The notes beneath the pieces were generated by a model. That model was not told the origin of the DNA and did not search any database. It saw only the letters and a list, made by a program, of their open reading frames with translations. From Gigaspora rosea (lineage: Eukaryota > Glomeromycota > Glomeromycetes > Diversisporales > Gigasporaceae), in the NCBI GenBank assembly GCA_003550325.1, contig QKWP01001743.1, positions 16,919 through 80,918 on the forward strand: a stretch of DNA of 64,000 bases, written 5' to 3'. The position numbers were made by a program, and so were the translations under genes. Below are positions 32,016-44,544 of the stretch, one piece after another. Position 1 is the first letter of the stretch; every line of letters starts with the position of its first letter.

Positions 32016-33327
32016 TTCTTTGAAGATAGAGACGAGTTTAATTTTATTTTTTACTTATGCAATGTTATATCTGTAAAAAGTACGTACGTACTTTAAACTG
32101 CATAAATTCAATTGTAAATAATTGACCAATGAGAAGAAAGTTATCCTATAGGGCCTCAGGTCATTTGTCGTCTGGTCATCTAATATATTACATGTATTAA
32201 AATCACCGGCATTGCCGACAACCATATGCCAGCCAATAAGATACAGGTAAAATGTGTGTATAATTTTTATATCAGGACATTTAGTCATTTCGAATGTAAA
32301 ATGAAAATAGCCAATGACCTATTCATTTGGTCATTTGGTTATTGATCATTTGAAATGCCAACACTGTAACATGGAAATAGCCTCAATTAATAAACCGGAA
32401 AGATAACTATTTTTCGCGAAGCGAGTAAACCGGATTACCGGGTATTTAGATATAAAAAAATCATTGGTTATTATTTTACTATTATAGCTGACATCTTTAA
32501 GATTAGTTTAATTTGTCGGAGATCTGACAGATGTCATTATCGCAGTTTAGAATGCATCTAACAGATCTCCGACGAATAACTGTCAAATGTTTTTGATAGA
32601 TAATGCAGCTCTTAGTTTTTACGCGTCAAATAACTATATCATCTGTCAAAAATTTTTGACACGTAAATCAAGTAAATCCAATTATGGGCCGCTACACGTA
32701 CAATATTATTAATATATTTTCAAAATAGGCTAGGAAAAATAATAAAGTTTAAGAAAAGAAATTCTAAATAATTTTTTGTATTTTTATTTTTTATTTTTTT
32801 TTTATGAATAAATGCTATTTGCAGTGCAAAAAGATTGGAGCAATGTTTTTTTTTTTTATATTTGAAAAACATCTAATCATTTTAAAGTATATAATGCAAA
32901 TTTGTAATCGACAGACTACTAATATCGATATAAGTAAACGATTTAATTGATATCGAAGATGCTAATAATGGAATTGATAACAAGATAATCTGACCGTACT
33001 TGAATTCTTAAAAGTGCAAATTTAAAAGTTAAAAGGTTTGTTTTCGTATATACATAAATTAACCAAAGATTAATCCTAAGTCTGTTACTCTTAAAATTTA
33101 ATAAGAAATAGAGTTTTTTTTATCTCTTACAATAGCGGTAAAGATTAAGAAAGACATTGTGAATTAAATGAAAAGGGGTAAATGTTGTGATGAGATTGTG
33201 AAGTTATGAAAGTTGCATATCAAAGTCTGGAATTGAATTAATTGAGAGATTGATTGGACTGTTGTAAATTAAAAATTGAATCAATTATAGCGTTGTGATG
33301 AGATTGAGATTCAGTGTCAATAGATTG
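32016..33327. other. Intergenic, with small inverted repeats
   Basis: No gene supported. A ~57-bp hairpin lies at 32517-32573 (TCGGAGATCTGACAGATG and its inverse). A degenerate patch of CATTTGGTCATTTGG repeats at 32310-32350 is related to the AAATGAC-type element at 44545-45133. Confidence 0.5.
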
Positions 33328-33981
33328 TTATGAATTGTTAAAATCTGGAATTGAATTAATGATAGCTTCATATGTCAATTTCAATTCTTGGTAATAAGGA
33401 TCATTTAACGGGAGATGCAAGTTTGTAAAATCTAAATCTAAATGACTTAAATTAATGGAATGTTCTTGTTGAATACTTTCACCACCAATCAAATTGTAAG
33501 ATGATGTCATTTCGCGTGAGATGACGTCTTTATTTCTTCTTCGTTTCTTTGTTTTTTGAAAGTCAACAAATCCGACAGGAACTCGTTGTTTGAATGCAAT
33601 ATTAACTTCTTTTGATATATTTTTATAAATGTCCTTAACGTGTTCAGGAAACCTTTTCCAACAAAGGCTTGCATGAATAGAAATTTGACCAGAATTATAA
33701 CCAAGTTTTTTAGCTTCATTTGAAAATTCCGTTCTAAAGATAAAGAATGCATTACATGTTTTATTTGTATTTTTCATTCGATTATTTTTAACCGAAGTTT
33801 CTACGAGTTCTTGAACAGAGAGTGTTGGTAAATATTTAACATTATGATTAATGAAAATGGTACTAATATCGCATTTTTTTTCGAGTGAATATTTCACGAT
33901 ATCATTTACTGAAATAATTGTTTCTCCGGAGTTGTTAAAATTGTTAAAGCTGTTGTCTTTGGAAACGGATAAGTTTGACAT
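33328..33981 (-). CDS. HMG-box protein, MATA-HMG type
   Basis: 217-residue DNA-binding protein. I chose the ATG at 33981 (MSNLSVSKDNSFNNFNNSGE) over an upstream ATG at 34080 because the 33 residues between include a lysine run encoded by a 17-bp poly(A) tract and look like 5' UTR. The HMG box spans about residues 66-134, opening RMKNTNKTCNAFFIFRTEF and continuing through SIHASLCWKRFPEHVKDIY, then a helix with EVNIAFKQR. A basic stretch follows (KTKKRRRNK, about residues 145-153), a likely nuclear signal. The C-terminal tail is acidic and hydrophobic. MATA_HMG genes are strongly expanded in Rhizophagus. Whether this one sits in a mating-type-like locus cannot be told, since there is no homeodomain neighbour here. 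Single exon, intact. Confidence 0.85.
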   Translation of the reverse strand: MSNLSVSKDNSFNNFNNSGETIISVNDIVKYSLEKKCDISTIFINHNVKYLPTLSVQELVETSVKNNRMKNTNKTCNAFFIFRTEFSNEAKKLGYNSGQISIHASLCWKRFPEHVKDIYKNISKEVNIAFKQRVPVGFVDFQKTKKRRRNKDVISREMTSSYNLIGGESIQQEHSINLSHLDLDFTNLHLPLNDPYYQELKLTYEAIINSIPDFNNS

Positions 33982-34081
33982 TTTTTTTTTTTTTTTGCTA
34001 AAATGAAAAGAAATAATGTCTTGACACTCATTACACACACACGTATATATATGAAATTTCAATATATATTTCAAGGTCAAT

Positions 34082-35617
34082 AGAAGCTCATAGGTTTTCC
34101 ATTTTCTTTTGTTTGCATCCGCTTAATAAAAGATGCCAAAAATGAAATAATTAACAAATTTCGTTACATATTCTATAAAAGGGAAGTAAATTCTTCAAGG
34201 AAATATCGATATGTACAGTACTTATATGATGGTGGTGTTTTGCAGATGCATGATATATATAATCTTTCATAATATGCAATATAACTTGTTTTTCCTGATT
34301 TCAACTATACATGTGATACTGCTGGATTAAACAAAGAATCATTTGTGGGTACTGTATAATTTTCATTCAAAATAATAATAAAAAAAAAAAAACCAATATA
34401 TAACTATACTATATACATTGTGTTTTTTTTTTTAGATTTGGCTAAATTTATGTTTTGCTAATCTTGTTTATTCATATTTGTTCACGTCAATTTTATGCAT
34501 CAATTAATGTTTATTTGTTATCAAAGATTATTTAATATTTAACTCTTAAAATCTGTTCTTTTACTAATGTTATCTCCCACAAAATAATGATTATCATTAT
34601 GCATATTGAATTTAGAACGAATCGGAATTCCCAAATGCAGAGAAAATGCATTTTGCTGTATATACGCACGTACGTAGATACGTAATCAGTAATTTAAACC
34701 ACTAAATCAGTAATATAAATTCTCTAACACCAATGCTTTCTTGTTTCTTTCAAATTATCCCGGTTTACCGCTGTGAGTAAAAATAAGTAAGACTAAATTA
34801 GGTAAAAGATGAGATACACACGGCTGTAACGATCCACGAATAATTGATAAACCAATACAATAGACTCTTTTGAAACATTACTTTTTTCGTACGATTATTC
34901 AGAAACGTGGATTTTTCTAATGTTGAACTGTAACCTCCCTGCATTAGCATTCATTTCTTGCCAAAGAATTACTTAAATAAGTATCAGGTATATGTAAAAT
35001 TCTTAGATTGTAAACTTAACTATATATATTAGTACTTTTAAGTGAATTAAGATAATTTATATTCTACAGAATATATATCATATGGTGATTGACAATCTGA
35101 CAAAACAAAAACAAATACTGTAGATTAGGTTATATAAACTTATATAATCGGATTTCATTTCCTGGTTATATTTTTAGCTTGCCGATCAGTAGAAATCTTT
35201 TTTATGTGATTAATGCAATAATCATGAAAATCCTAACGTCTCCCAAAGAGATGGTAATCGAATGCTGATTTTCAGGTAAAATCTCTGCTTTGCAGGAAAA
35301 TATGTTTATTCTCAATATGATTAAAGATATGTGGCGTTGCGTATTTAAAATTAAAAGAGTAAAGATTGTATATATTGGGAGAAATATGATGATACAATAC
35401 ATAGTATTATTATGAAAGTTGCCAGTTAATTAATATAATGTACCTGAAACGTTGAATAATAGTATTACGTTAGTCAATATAAAAATTTATTTTATTTTTC
35501 ATTTATACGTATATCAGTATATTACAGCATTATAAAAATGCTAATAGGTTACACTAAAAATTTACGTAATTAAAGTTACAAACTTTTTTTGACCAATTTT
35601 GTATTATATCTATATAT
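34082..35617. other. Intergenic
   Basis: No supported gene. The sequence is AT-rich, with poly(A) runs and scattered short palindromes. The first 100 bp are the upstream region of the HMG gene, with TATATATGAAATTTC near 34045-34060 as the only TATA-like sequence. Confidence 0.5.
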
Positions 35618-35946
35618 ATATATGTATATAGATGGGGGTGGGTGAAATTACCTTTCTTAATAGGAAAAAATTGATGAAATTATTGAAATTGATTAATTTG
35701 AAATTAGTTTTTCAAAATCATTTTATTACGAAAGGGTGAAACCCGCGACATAGAGTATTACATTATTGAAGATCTTGCTTATAGTGATCTGCATCAACAA
35801 CGTACAAATCACTTCCGTCGCGGGTTTCATCCTGTTGTATACAATATAATAGTTTTTTAATCTTTTATTTTAAAAAAAATAATGAAATTATAATAAAATT
35901 TTAAAATTTCAAAATGAATCTCACCCCCATCTATACATATATGTAT
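35618..35946. repeat. Foldback with a second inverted repeat nested inside
   Basis: The outer arms contain TATGTATATAGATGGGGGTG and its near inverse. The inner pair GGGTGAAACCCGCGAC (35734) and its inverse (ending 35831) encloses about 70 bp. The inner part resembles 61740-61850 (GATCTGCATCAACAACGTAC versus GATTTGCATCAATAACGTAA), so it is a dispersed repeat. Confidence 0.65.
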
Positions 35947-36582
35947 CTGTTGCTTGTACATACTAACAATTTTAAAATTTTATGGAGTTTTATATTGAGG
36001 GGTTTGTAGAAAAGAGACGAATTGTTTTTTTTAGTAATTGTTTAAAGAAATTTTCTAAAAATGCTTTAGAGTATGCACATACAAGTTATGTATATTTGTA
36101 GATTTGTGTAATTGTTTAAAGCAAAAAAACCTTTTAATCTTTATATATATAGATATATAAATGTTTAATAATTTAATTAAAAATTTTTTGCGCGTTAATC
36201 ATATAGCGTAATCTAAAACTATTTTAATTTACGATACATATACAGTAGTTATATATAAATATAATCTGAACATTTTTTATTTTTAATTATCAATAAAAAT
36301 TATATTTTTGTAATGTTTGTTTTTATATTATAAAAAAAGTTTATAGTTGAATATATAACTTGTAGCTAAAAATAAATAAGTTAATTAAAAATTAATTTTA
36401 TAATTTTATTAACAAATTTATTGGCTTTGCTTTAAATATATTTTTTATTATAATATTATATACGTATTATTATAATAAATTTTTATAATTTAATTTTTGA
36501 TTTTTACAATAAAAATAAATTAAGTATAAAAAAAAATAAGATTATAATAAAATTTATAAAAAAAATTACTATATAATTTATA

Positions 36583-36945
36583 TAATTCATCGAATTTAAT
36601 CAGGTGATTGTCGAGACACCTTCGATGAAATTTTGCTACAACTATTATTTTGAAATTTGATTGAAGATATCCCGACACCACCTGACTAAATTCAATGAAT
36701 TTTTTTATTTAAATTCTAAGAATTTTTAGAATTCAAATAAAAAAAATTCATTTAATTTGGTCAGGTGGTTGTCGAGATATCTTCAAAATAATAGTTGTAA
36801 CAAAATTTCACGAAAGTATCTCGACAACCACTTGACCAAATTCGATGAATTTTTTTTTTATTCGAATTCTACAAATCTGTAGAATTCAAATAAATAAATT
36901 CATCGAATTTGGTCAGGTGGTTGTCAATATACCTTCTATCAAAAT
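36583..36945. repeat. Array of alternating inverted units
   Basis: The unit AATTCATCGAATTTGGTCAG plus GTGGTTGTCGAGATACCTTC-like sequence occurs five times in the order forward, inverse, forward, inverse, forward (about 36583, 36665-36705, 36745, 36805-36855, 36895). The spacers are themselves palindromic (GAATTCTACAAATCTGTAGAATTC type). It would fold into alternative cruciforms. No TSD seen. Confidence 0.75.
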
Positions 36946-39547
36946 TTTTTAAAAAAGTGACCTACAGTACATAAGAGTGTGGAAATATCAAAAAAGGGGT
37001 GTGAAAATATCAGTTCCCTATACTAATTTAATTTATTAAATTAATTTATATTTTTAAAACTAGGCTTATTAATAAATTGAAGCTTTACAAAGCTGACCCG
37101 TCGTTATGAAAAACTACTACAGTAATTAATCCTTAATCATCAATTTGATCAACACATATATGCTATTCAAGTTTGTACTATAACATTTAATTTACCTATT
37201 TTAGGCTTATTTTATCGCGTAAATATAAGAGTGAATACATGAATATAAAAAATATATAAAATTCATTTACATTATAGGACTCGGAATAACACCCGCCCGC
37301 ACATTATTTCGAGTGCGTCCATGTGCATTATTTCGAAACATAACTTAGGTTACATAAATAAACGGATTTGGTTCACCATCATTTTGTTTCACCGACAATC
37401 AATTTACCGACAGATCATTTCACCGACGTTTTTTTTTTAATTAATTATAATAAACCAGTTTTTTGATTTTTTATTTTTTTGTATTGAGGGATGCATGTTA
37501 ATACATATGCTATTTTTGAAGGTCCTGAATTAATTTATATGTATTTGATCATTGGATGTTTTGAATTATGATTATTTCTACCCAGGTAAACTGAGTTACT
37601 TCGGATATACTCGGATAGCTAAAAGGTCTAACAGACTTAACCCGATAAGTTTTTTTTGAGCGAGTCCAAGTTACGAAATAATGCCTCGAAGCATTAACTA
37701 AAGGAATTTAAAGGGAATAAATTTTCTCTCTTTATCTTATTAAAAGATTATATAAAAAAAAAAAGCAGTATCTTGAAAAGATATCTAAAACTTTGACTTC
37801 GTTTCGGTTTGTTACACATATGGAATAACCCGTGATTTTGATATAATCAGAGTATTATTAATTAGGCATTATATAAATTATATTTACATTATAAAACTTA
37901 TGCTGTTACAGCTATTCTAATAAATTCTAGTTTCAGTAAAAATGGGTCTATAAACGCTAAATATGTCTTGCCTACATACAGTAATAATGAAAAATAATAG
38001 ATGATGCAAAGAAAAGGATAAGTGATGGATATCAAATATATAAAAAATAATGCCAGATTTAAATGTAATTTTTTCTAAAGAAACTAAATACAGTTGCGTT
38101 ATTATACTTTTATTCATCTATTTAAGGGAATTATCGGGCATCTATAACGTCAATCCTTTACATAAATATACAAGAAGAAATAAGATATCATATCGATCGT
38201 GCCAGAATCGAAGTTTCTCGAATGATTATCAGTTAAATTTTTATTTTTTTGTCTCAGAATTTATGAAAATAACAGTTAAGATATATGGAATAACCTAAGA
38301 TGCTGTAACAAATGAGTATATGCTAGTACTGTATTTGATTTTACGGTATGAGAAATAAAGGGTGTGGAAAATGTGTAAATTGTAACAGATATAAATACTT
38401 CAGAAATTTTGATGTCAAATAGAAGAAATGGACAATTGAAATAAAGATGTTTGACTATGGATGTTCTCAAGTACCTCATAAATTGATCGGAGGCAAAATT
38501 TTAATTGGTCGGAAGAATCAAATGAGGTAGGCACCATTTCAATGAAATAAATCAGCGAGGTATGATAAAGGTCGTTCAAGCACTAGTTTACATTTTTTAC
38601 ATATCAAATATAATGAATACTGAATTCTCAACAATTTCTAACCGACCCGATAAAATTGTTATTTTATTTTTAATGATAAAAGCTTTTAAAACGAATCGAT
38701 ACCTTGATACAAATGTAGTAAATACAACTCATTTTTTAACAATTGACCAAATAATAAATACTATTATTCCATTCTTTGTTCATTCGCAAATAATAACAAT
38801 AATAATAATAATAATAATAAATAAATAAATTGATATAAAATCATTAAAAAAAAAGCAGACACAACTGAAGTTGAAGCTTTGGTAGTCTATTGAATAGAAT
38901 TTTCCTTATTTAATTTGTTAAATGTTTTAGATGGAATAAAAAAAAAAAAAAAAGAATACGCTCAAGTATTTAATTCTATAAATATTGTCATTGATTGTGA
39001 TGCTTGAGCATCATCATACTCATTTCATTATTCAATTAATTGATTTAGATGTTTGAGAACATCTCTATATTAAAAAAAATCTAAATAGTTCTACGGAAAT
39101 AGTTCTTATGGTAGTCCATATAGAGTGGATATGTCATACTGTTACACTCAAACAATCTATTAAAAGTTTATAGGGATACTTAGTTTGCTTTACGGATATT
39201 GTGTACGTTTTACTATAATGCCCGTGTATATATGCTAAAATAAAATATATATATCTAGATATAGGTTTATTGCAGTTACGCGTTACAGATGGTTTGTGGT
39301 GATTTACAATTACGATAAAGGCTGCGGTTAAACCCCTAGCATGATCGCCAAAATCAGTTACGTAATCGCTGATCTAAATCTGATCTTGTAGGTTAACGAA
39401 ATATTTTAAAACTTTAATTTAAAAAGTATACAATACATAACGGTAATTTTGGTAATTTGGCAAATGAACACGTGCCGCTAGTGTGCCGCTCCACGGCACG
39501 TTGGGGGTGCGATCAGCTATGTAAATCTTTTTTATCTGTTATCAATT
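36946..39547. other. Intergenic, AT-rich
   Basis: I see no gene I can support. Overlapping short open frames on both strands at 37917-38480 have no recognisable features. An (AAT)n microsatellite lies at 38795-38825. A CGGAATAACACC / TTATTTCGAGTGCG patch at 37278-37340 resembles sequence inside the 39719-40120 MITE. Confidence 0.5.
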
Positions 39548-40382
39548 TTAGTGATCAAGATTATTTATCATTTTATATACATAGTTTAATCGTAAAAAAT
39601 GTCTTGCATGTTTTAGATGTTTAGAATGAACCGCTTTACTTTTTTGCATGATTTTAACACAAATCTATTCTCAAACGCGTTTTAAACAAAGTTACGTTAA
39701 AAAATTTTATGGTTTAGTACCGTATAGCCGCGGAATAACGCTCATGGGCGTTATTTCGAAAATCAAAACCCCCTAAAATAGCATATGCGATCTCGAATTA
39801 GCGACCATGGGCCTTCCGAATTAACGCACATTTCAATATGCTCTACATGAAAAGTAAAGAAACCAAAATGTACTCGGAATTAGATTCGGTACTAAGTAAA
39901 CTACTTCCGAGCATAATAAAAATTTTTCCTCACATTGAAGCAAGTAGATTTACTTAGTGCCTACCTATTTCCGGCACATTTTTTTATTCTTATTACAATT
40001 AAGTGGGTACGATTCAAAAAATCAACCCTTATTTCGAAATAACGCACATGGGCGTACTCGAAATGACGCGCAGGCCAATTAATTAACGCGCAGATGGGCG
40101 TTATTCTACGGCTATACGGTATTAAATTTTTATTTGTAACAAAATTATCTCTCTTTGAAAAGTTTTCAATATAAAGCACAGAGTTTTTGCAAAGAGTCAA
40201 CTTGAAATTTAATATTAACGTTAAAATTTTTCAACATAACTTTGCAGTAAACGTTTTAAGAATAGATTTATTTTAAAATAATTCAAAAAAGTAAAGTGAT
40301 TCACTTTAGACATATAAAAACTTGCTTTAATATTAATATATATATATATATAAGATGATAAATAATCCAAATCACTATTCTA
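39548..40382. mobile_element. Foldback element with a nested MITE
   Basis: The arms at about 39558-39712 and 40219-40371 are inverted copies (GATTATTTATCATTTTATAT; CTTTACTTTTTTG; AAATCTATTCT). Between them sits an independent MITE (39719-40120). No coding capacity. Confidence 0.65.
39719..40120. mobile_element. Nested MITE rich in GCGTTATTTCG motifs
   Basis: Ends ACCGTATAGCCGCGGAATAA and (inward) ACCGTATAGCCGTAGAATAA. The flanks TTTA and TTAA give a possible TTA duplication as in PIF elements. The inside repeats AATAACGC(C/A)CATGGGCG in both orientations. Confidence 0.65.
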
Positions 40383-42469
40383 ATCACTAAATTTATAAAA
40401 AAAATTTTAATAATTAATTTTTATATGTGTCTACATATAGTTTTGATTTACACAGTTGACCTCCAAATTACTGTATTCGACAATTTGCTCAGTATTGGTG
40501 CTTATGATCATGATTCGTAGGGAGCTATCGGCTGAGTTTAATTTAATAACCATGTTTACATTAAAAATAACAAGAAATCATTTCATGATCATGAGCGTGC
40601 CGGATAAAAATTTTTAATGCGTAAAAAAGAAAAGGCATGTTCATTCGAAATTATTTGAACTTTAAATTTTATTACATACTATAACATGAAATTTCAAACT
40701 TATTACAATAAAAAGTTTTTTTTTTGTTTCGTTCATATGCTAGGATTTTTTGCTTGGTTCAGGTTTTTTATGCATCTATCTTTTCTTATTTAATGTTCCA
40801 ACAATTTCTTTTGCCGCAAAAGACCAAGAAGTTCAAGTTCCTATATTAGCTATATAATTGATTCGATAAAAATAATAAATAAGCTATATCATAAAGAATT
40901 CTTTTGTATTGGTCGATAATTTCTATTCATTATCTTTTGCAATATTATCATTTTCAAGAATAATTATTATAGTAAGTTGTGTATTATCAGGTGATATGCG
41001 AATTTTCTTCCATATGATTTTTTTCAGCTTCTTCAATTAATGGATAATATGAACTTCGGGGAACCTAAATTGAATATTCTAAAAATATAATATATATACT
41101 GTAAAATAAATCTATCAAACTTTTCTAAAGACTTATAATTATATTAAAATCTTTTCATGTGCCTTTTTCTTCAATATTTTGAATTCGATTGGTTAAATAA
41201 TCAACTTCTATTAATTAAATTTTATTTTGTTACATACTATGTTATAAAACATTATCATACAGGTCATAAACGACTACGGTAATACATTGAATCATATATT
41301 TAATCAAATTTTTGGTGACTCCTTCATGCTACACAAACCTAGCATAGCCAATACGTACGTATTTACAGGGTTTCAAATGATATGTTAATACTTGTACGTA
41401 TTAATAATTAATCTGAAAAAAAGAAACCTGATTTTTTTTTTTACATGTCTAAATATCAAATTTTTGTTCATTCTGCTGTACATCTAAAACCAATTTTATT
41501 TTAAGCTAATAACAAGATCTATATTAAATATTTAAATCGCGTAAATAAAAACCGAAAAGGAAGCATAGAAAGCAAAATGAGAAAGTAATAGTTAAATGCA
41601 AGGAAATGCCATTGATTTTGGGTGTAGTGGCTTTAAAAAGGAAGAAAAGTCTTTTATATATGATATCAAAAAAACAAAAGCATACAATAGATAATAGGTA
41701 GTAAATATGTGCTCATTCTTATTTTTTGTCGCAAATGATGCTGAATCTGAGGATATTCTTTCTAAAAAATTTATCCCTAAATCTTAACCAATCCCTAAAG
41801 AAAAGCCAAAAAAATAAAATTTAAAGATCGTACTAAATTTTAGCATCTAACTTTAGCATCATTCATAACATTTTTTAATAAACAGAATTTTTTATGAAGG
41901 ATCTCTTCGAAAAGTATAATTACTGTATTTATTGCAAAGTTGTTATATTTATTAATTCACTAATACTGTAATTAAAAATCTAATAATTTAGATTCAACAT
42001 TATTCTCATATTATAGAAACTGAGTAATTCATACATTAACACCAATTGATTATCAGTTATGTAAATGTCCAACAAATCTAATATAGCTAAAGTGGATGAG
42101 ACATATGCTAGTGTCTGAAACTGAATTATATATTGCAAAAAAGTTAAAAAAAAATCTTCACAAGGTACAATAATAAATTATTTGTCTTACATAAAAATTA
42201 TTAGATATATATATTCATTAGTAGAATTTTGTTTGAATTCACTTTTTATTCTTCGTCAATTATATTTTCGTCAAATTCTGCAATCAAAATTTTAAATACC
42301 GATTACTGATCTTGGTGGTCAATGCCTAAATTCAAAATTTTGATATATAATGATGTTAAAAACCCTAACCATGTTCGATCTGCATTGAAAGGCCAATAAC
42401 GATCAGAAAAATTCATTGGTTTTAAAGGAAATTAGAAGAAAATCGCTTATTTATTGAAATCTTCATAAG
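40383..42469. other. Intergenic, AT-rich
   Basis: No gene, RNA or bounded repeat could be supported in this stretch. Confidence 0.5.
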
Positions 42470-42600
42470 AAATGACCTTCTGCGCACTAACAAAAAAAAT
42501 ATTCCACGAGTGATTTTACTATATATAATATTAGTTCAAAATCTTAATATAAGCACTAACCCTAATCTAAATAAACTAAAGGTTTTGTTTATCACGTGAC
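42470..42600. repeat. Dispersed repeat, copy 2
   Basis: It shares, in order, GACCTTCTGCGCACTAAC, GAGTGATTTTACTATATA and CACTAACCCTAATC with 23580-23690. The telomere-like part is more degenerate here. Confidence 0.45.
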
Positions 42601-42863
42601 CGATCCTACGAAAAGTAGAAAATGAATGAACTTAAGATTGAGATAAAATTTTCGGTAAATGTCCGAAAAATTCCGAAGAATAGAACTAATTACATATAGC
42701 GTACAATAATAAAAATCGCATAATCGATCGCATAATTTTTATTTCGCATCCATCACATAATCAACCGCATAATTTACCTCATCGCATCGCATAACCCTGA
42801 CACCCTAGCTAGGGTACTCTAATGATGTTAAAGTGATATAGAAAAAACTGTATATTTATTTAG

Positions 42864-42941
42864 TGAGGCTGAGGGGACTCGATCCCCAACACACGCATTG
42901 CAAACGCAAATGCGCTGCTCTACCAATTGAGATACAGCCCA
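42864..42941 (-). tRNA. Retroposed tRNA-like sequence (tRNA-Ala UGC-like), probably a pseudogene
   Basis: The minus strand folds as a tRNA: acceptor GGGCTG/CAGCCT, D-arm TCTCAATTGGTAGAGC, anticodon stem GCGCA/TGCGT, T-arm GGGG ATCGAGT CCCC. The anticodon loop is 13 nt (TTTGCGTTTGCAA), so TGC can be the anticodon only if six bases are removed. A 6-nt insertion sits where fungal tRNA introns lie, but a tandem slip is equally possible. Acceptor pair 1 and T-stem pair 49-65 are mismatched. An exact 16-bp duplication (ACTGTATATTTATTTA) lies at 42847-42862 and 42944-42959, indicating insertion by retroposition. Confidence 0.6.
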
Positions 42942-43072
42942 TTACTGTATATTTATTTAAATAATTCAATTTACAATATAAATTTTTTTATTATCTTTAA
43001 TTCATAACAAATGTGCAAGTATGTCATCTAAAAATACAGCTGGACGACCACTAAAAGAAGTGTGGAAATGTT

Positions 43073-43205
43073 GGTAAAGTAACGATTTATCTAAAGTAAC
43101 TTTATATATCTAAAGTAACGTCCTGGCTAAAATTACGATTTAATGTATGCATGAAGAACTAATTTCAGGGGCTTAATTTTAGGCAGGCGCTACTTTAGAT
43201 GCAAC
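43073..43205. mobile_element. MITE with CTAAAGTA motifs, copy 1
   Basis: The right end read inward is GTTGCATCTAAAGTAGCGCC. The left end has two TCTAAAGTAAC copies. Homologous, in inverted orientation, to 54998-55115. It sits inside the hAT transposase relic. Confidence 0.6.
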
Positions 43206-43272
43206 AGAAATATATCCAAAAAGAAAATTGTGGGCATTGTGGTGCAAAAGTGCAAATGTGATAAACCTTGGG

Positions 43273-43400
43273 CAGTGTTGTTAATTTTCCTTCCAGTGAG
43301 AAATTTTTGGCCTTCCAGTGGCGTAAACGTTCCAGTAATACTATTACTGTATTAATTTTACTTCTAGTGTGCTTTCGATGGCTTCCAGCAGATAACATTA
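43273..43400. mobile_element. hAT-type MITE (128 bp)
   Basis: The exact duplication ACCTTGGG is at 43265-43272 and 43401-43408. Ends CAGTGTTGT and (inward) TAATGTTAT. Removing it restores the BED-finger reading across the site. Confidence 0.75.
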
Positions 43401-43570
43401 ACCTTGGGTATGTGGGAAGCCGAAAGATTTAGAAGATCATTTAGATATGAATGTACGGCAATTAGTAGTGATGTTAAATAAAAATTTCTTGGAATTGTAT
43501 TCGCGAGAAATCAACCTCTAGATGGCATTAATTATAAATTTGTTGAAGACAAATTTAAAGACTGGTAATA

Positions 43571-44544
43571 TGGATTACTGTTAACGCTTGGTGAATAATT
43601 TAGAGATTTTGAGAATTTTTTAAATAAGTAAATAAAAATGGATTTCATAATAATAAATAAGAAATAATTATAAATTGCTTTTTTATTGTAATTCATATAT
43701 GCATGTTATAACGAAAGTATGATTAATAATTGTTACGTATAAATTACATAACTACATAACTACACTACTACAGTAGCTATAAATTATTATAAGACAAAAT
43801 TGCGGCAATTAATTTAGGTTATGGCATAAATTTTGGATTTCGACTTTTGCTTCGGATTGTGGCATAAATTATTGCTTGCCTAAATACTTTCGACGCAGCC
43901 GCAACTAATTTCTACGGCATATATAGCTAGGGTTGTTGGTCATGCTAGATTCGTGAAATTTATATGAAGATACAACTAGTCGTATAACATGTGTTTTCCA
44001 ATATAGAGTTATAGTGTATGTCAACACAATTCTCTCTTTTAATGAAATTTAATTAACGTTAAGGTTAGGGTCAGTTTAAGACCCGTATAAGCTAAGATGA
44101 GAAGGTTCTTATAGGTAAAATCGTCCCTTCGACATTTTTTCTTAATGTACCAGGACAGGACATTCGTTTCTTGTATTTGTCGCACTTTTTATTTTTTTTA
44201 CTTCGACAAAAAATTTGCGATTTTGATTGGTCGTATGCAACGGAAAATCTAGTGATGGACCTGGCTTTCCTATAATTGATAGATATATATTATACTATAT
44301 ATTATATATTGTATACAAAAATATAATATATCTAATAGTTATAAGAGGACTAAATACATAATAAAAAATATATATGATATATGTATAAGTAATATGTATA
44401 GAATTCTTAGCACTCGTGATTTTGTATAACATTATTAATCACATGATTATAGAACATGACTTGGATAACTTGTTGGGAAACTAGATAATTTTGTACCATA
44501 CCGGTAAACGTTTTGAAATTAGTCTTGAGGCATGCCATTAATAC
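43571..44544. other. Intergenic
   Basis: No gene supported. The sequence is AT-rich, with dense ATATATT tracts at 44285-44400. Confidence 0.45.

Larger units (their letters stand above)
43021..43570 (+). pseudogene. hAT transposase N-terminal relic (BED zinc finger), interrupted by two MITEs
   Basis: The start ATG at 43021 gives MSSKNTAGRPLKEVWKCW, the GRPxxxVW opening typical of BED fingers. After a MITE, coding-like sequence has VVQKCKC, and after removing a second MITE it reads PWVCGKPKDLEDHLDMN, matching the Cys-Cys ... Trp-Gly-Lys-Pro ... His pattern of a BED finger (second zinc ligand degenerate). Further decayed coding (NYKFVEDKFKDW in another frame) reaches about 43570. The rest of the transposase is absent. 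Confidence 0.6.

Noticed and set aside
36583..36945. CRISPR-like array of spaced repeats
   Set aside because: Units alternate in orientation, spacers are palindromic and similar to each other, there are no cas genes, and the genome is eukaryotic by its introns.
42864..42941. Functional tRNA gene
   Set aside because: The enlarged anticodon loop, mismatched first acceptor pair, mismatched T-stem pair and a 16-bp TSD favour a retroposed copy.
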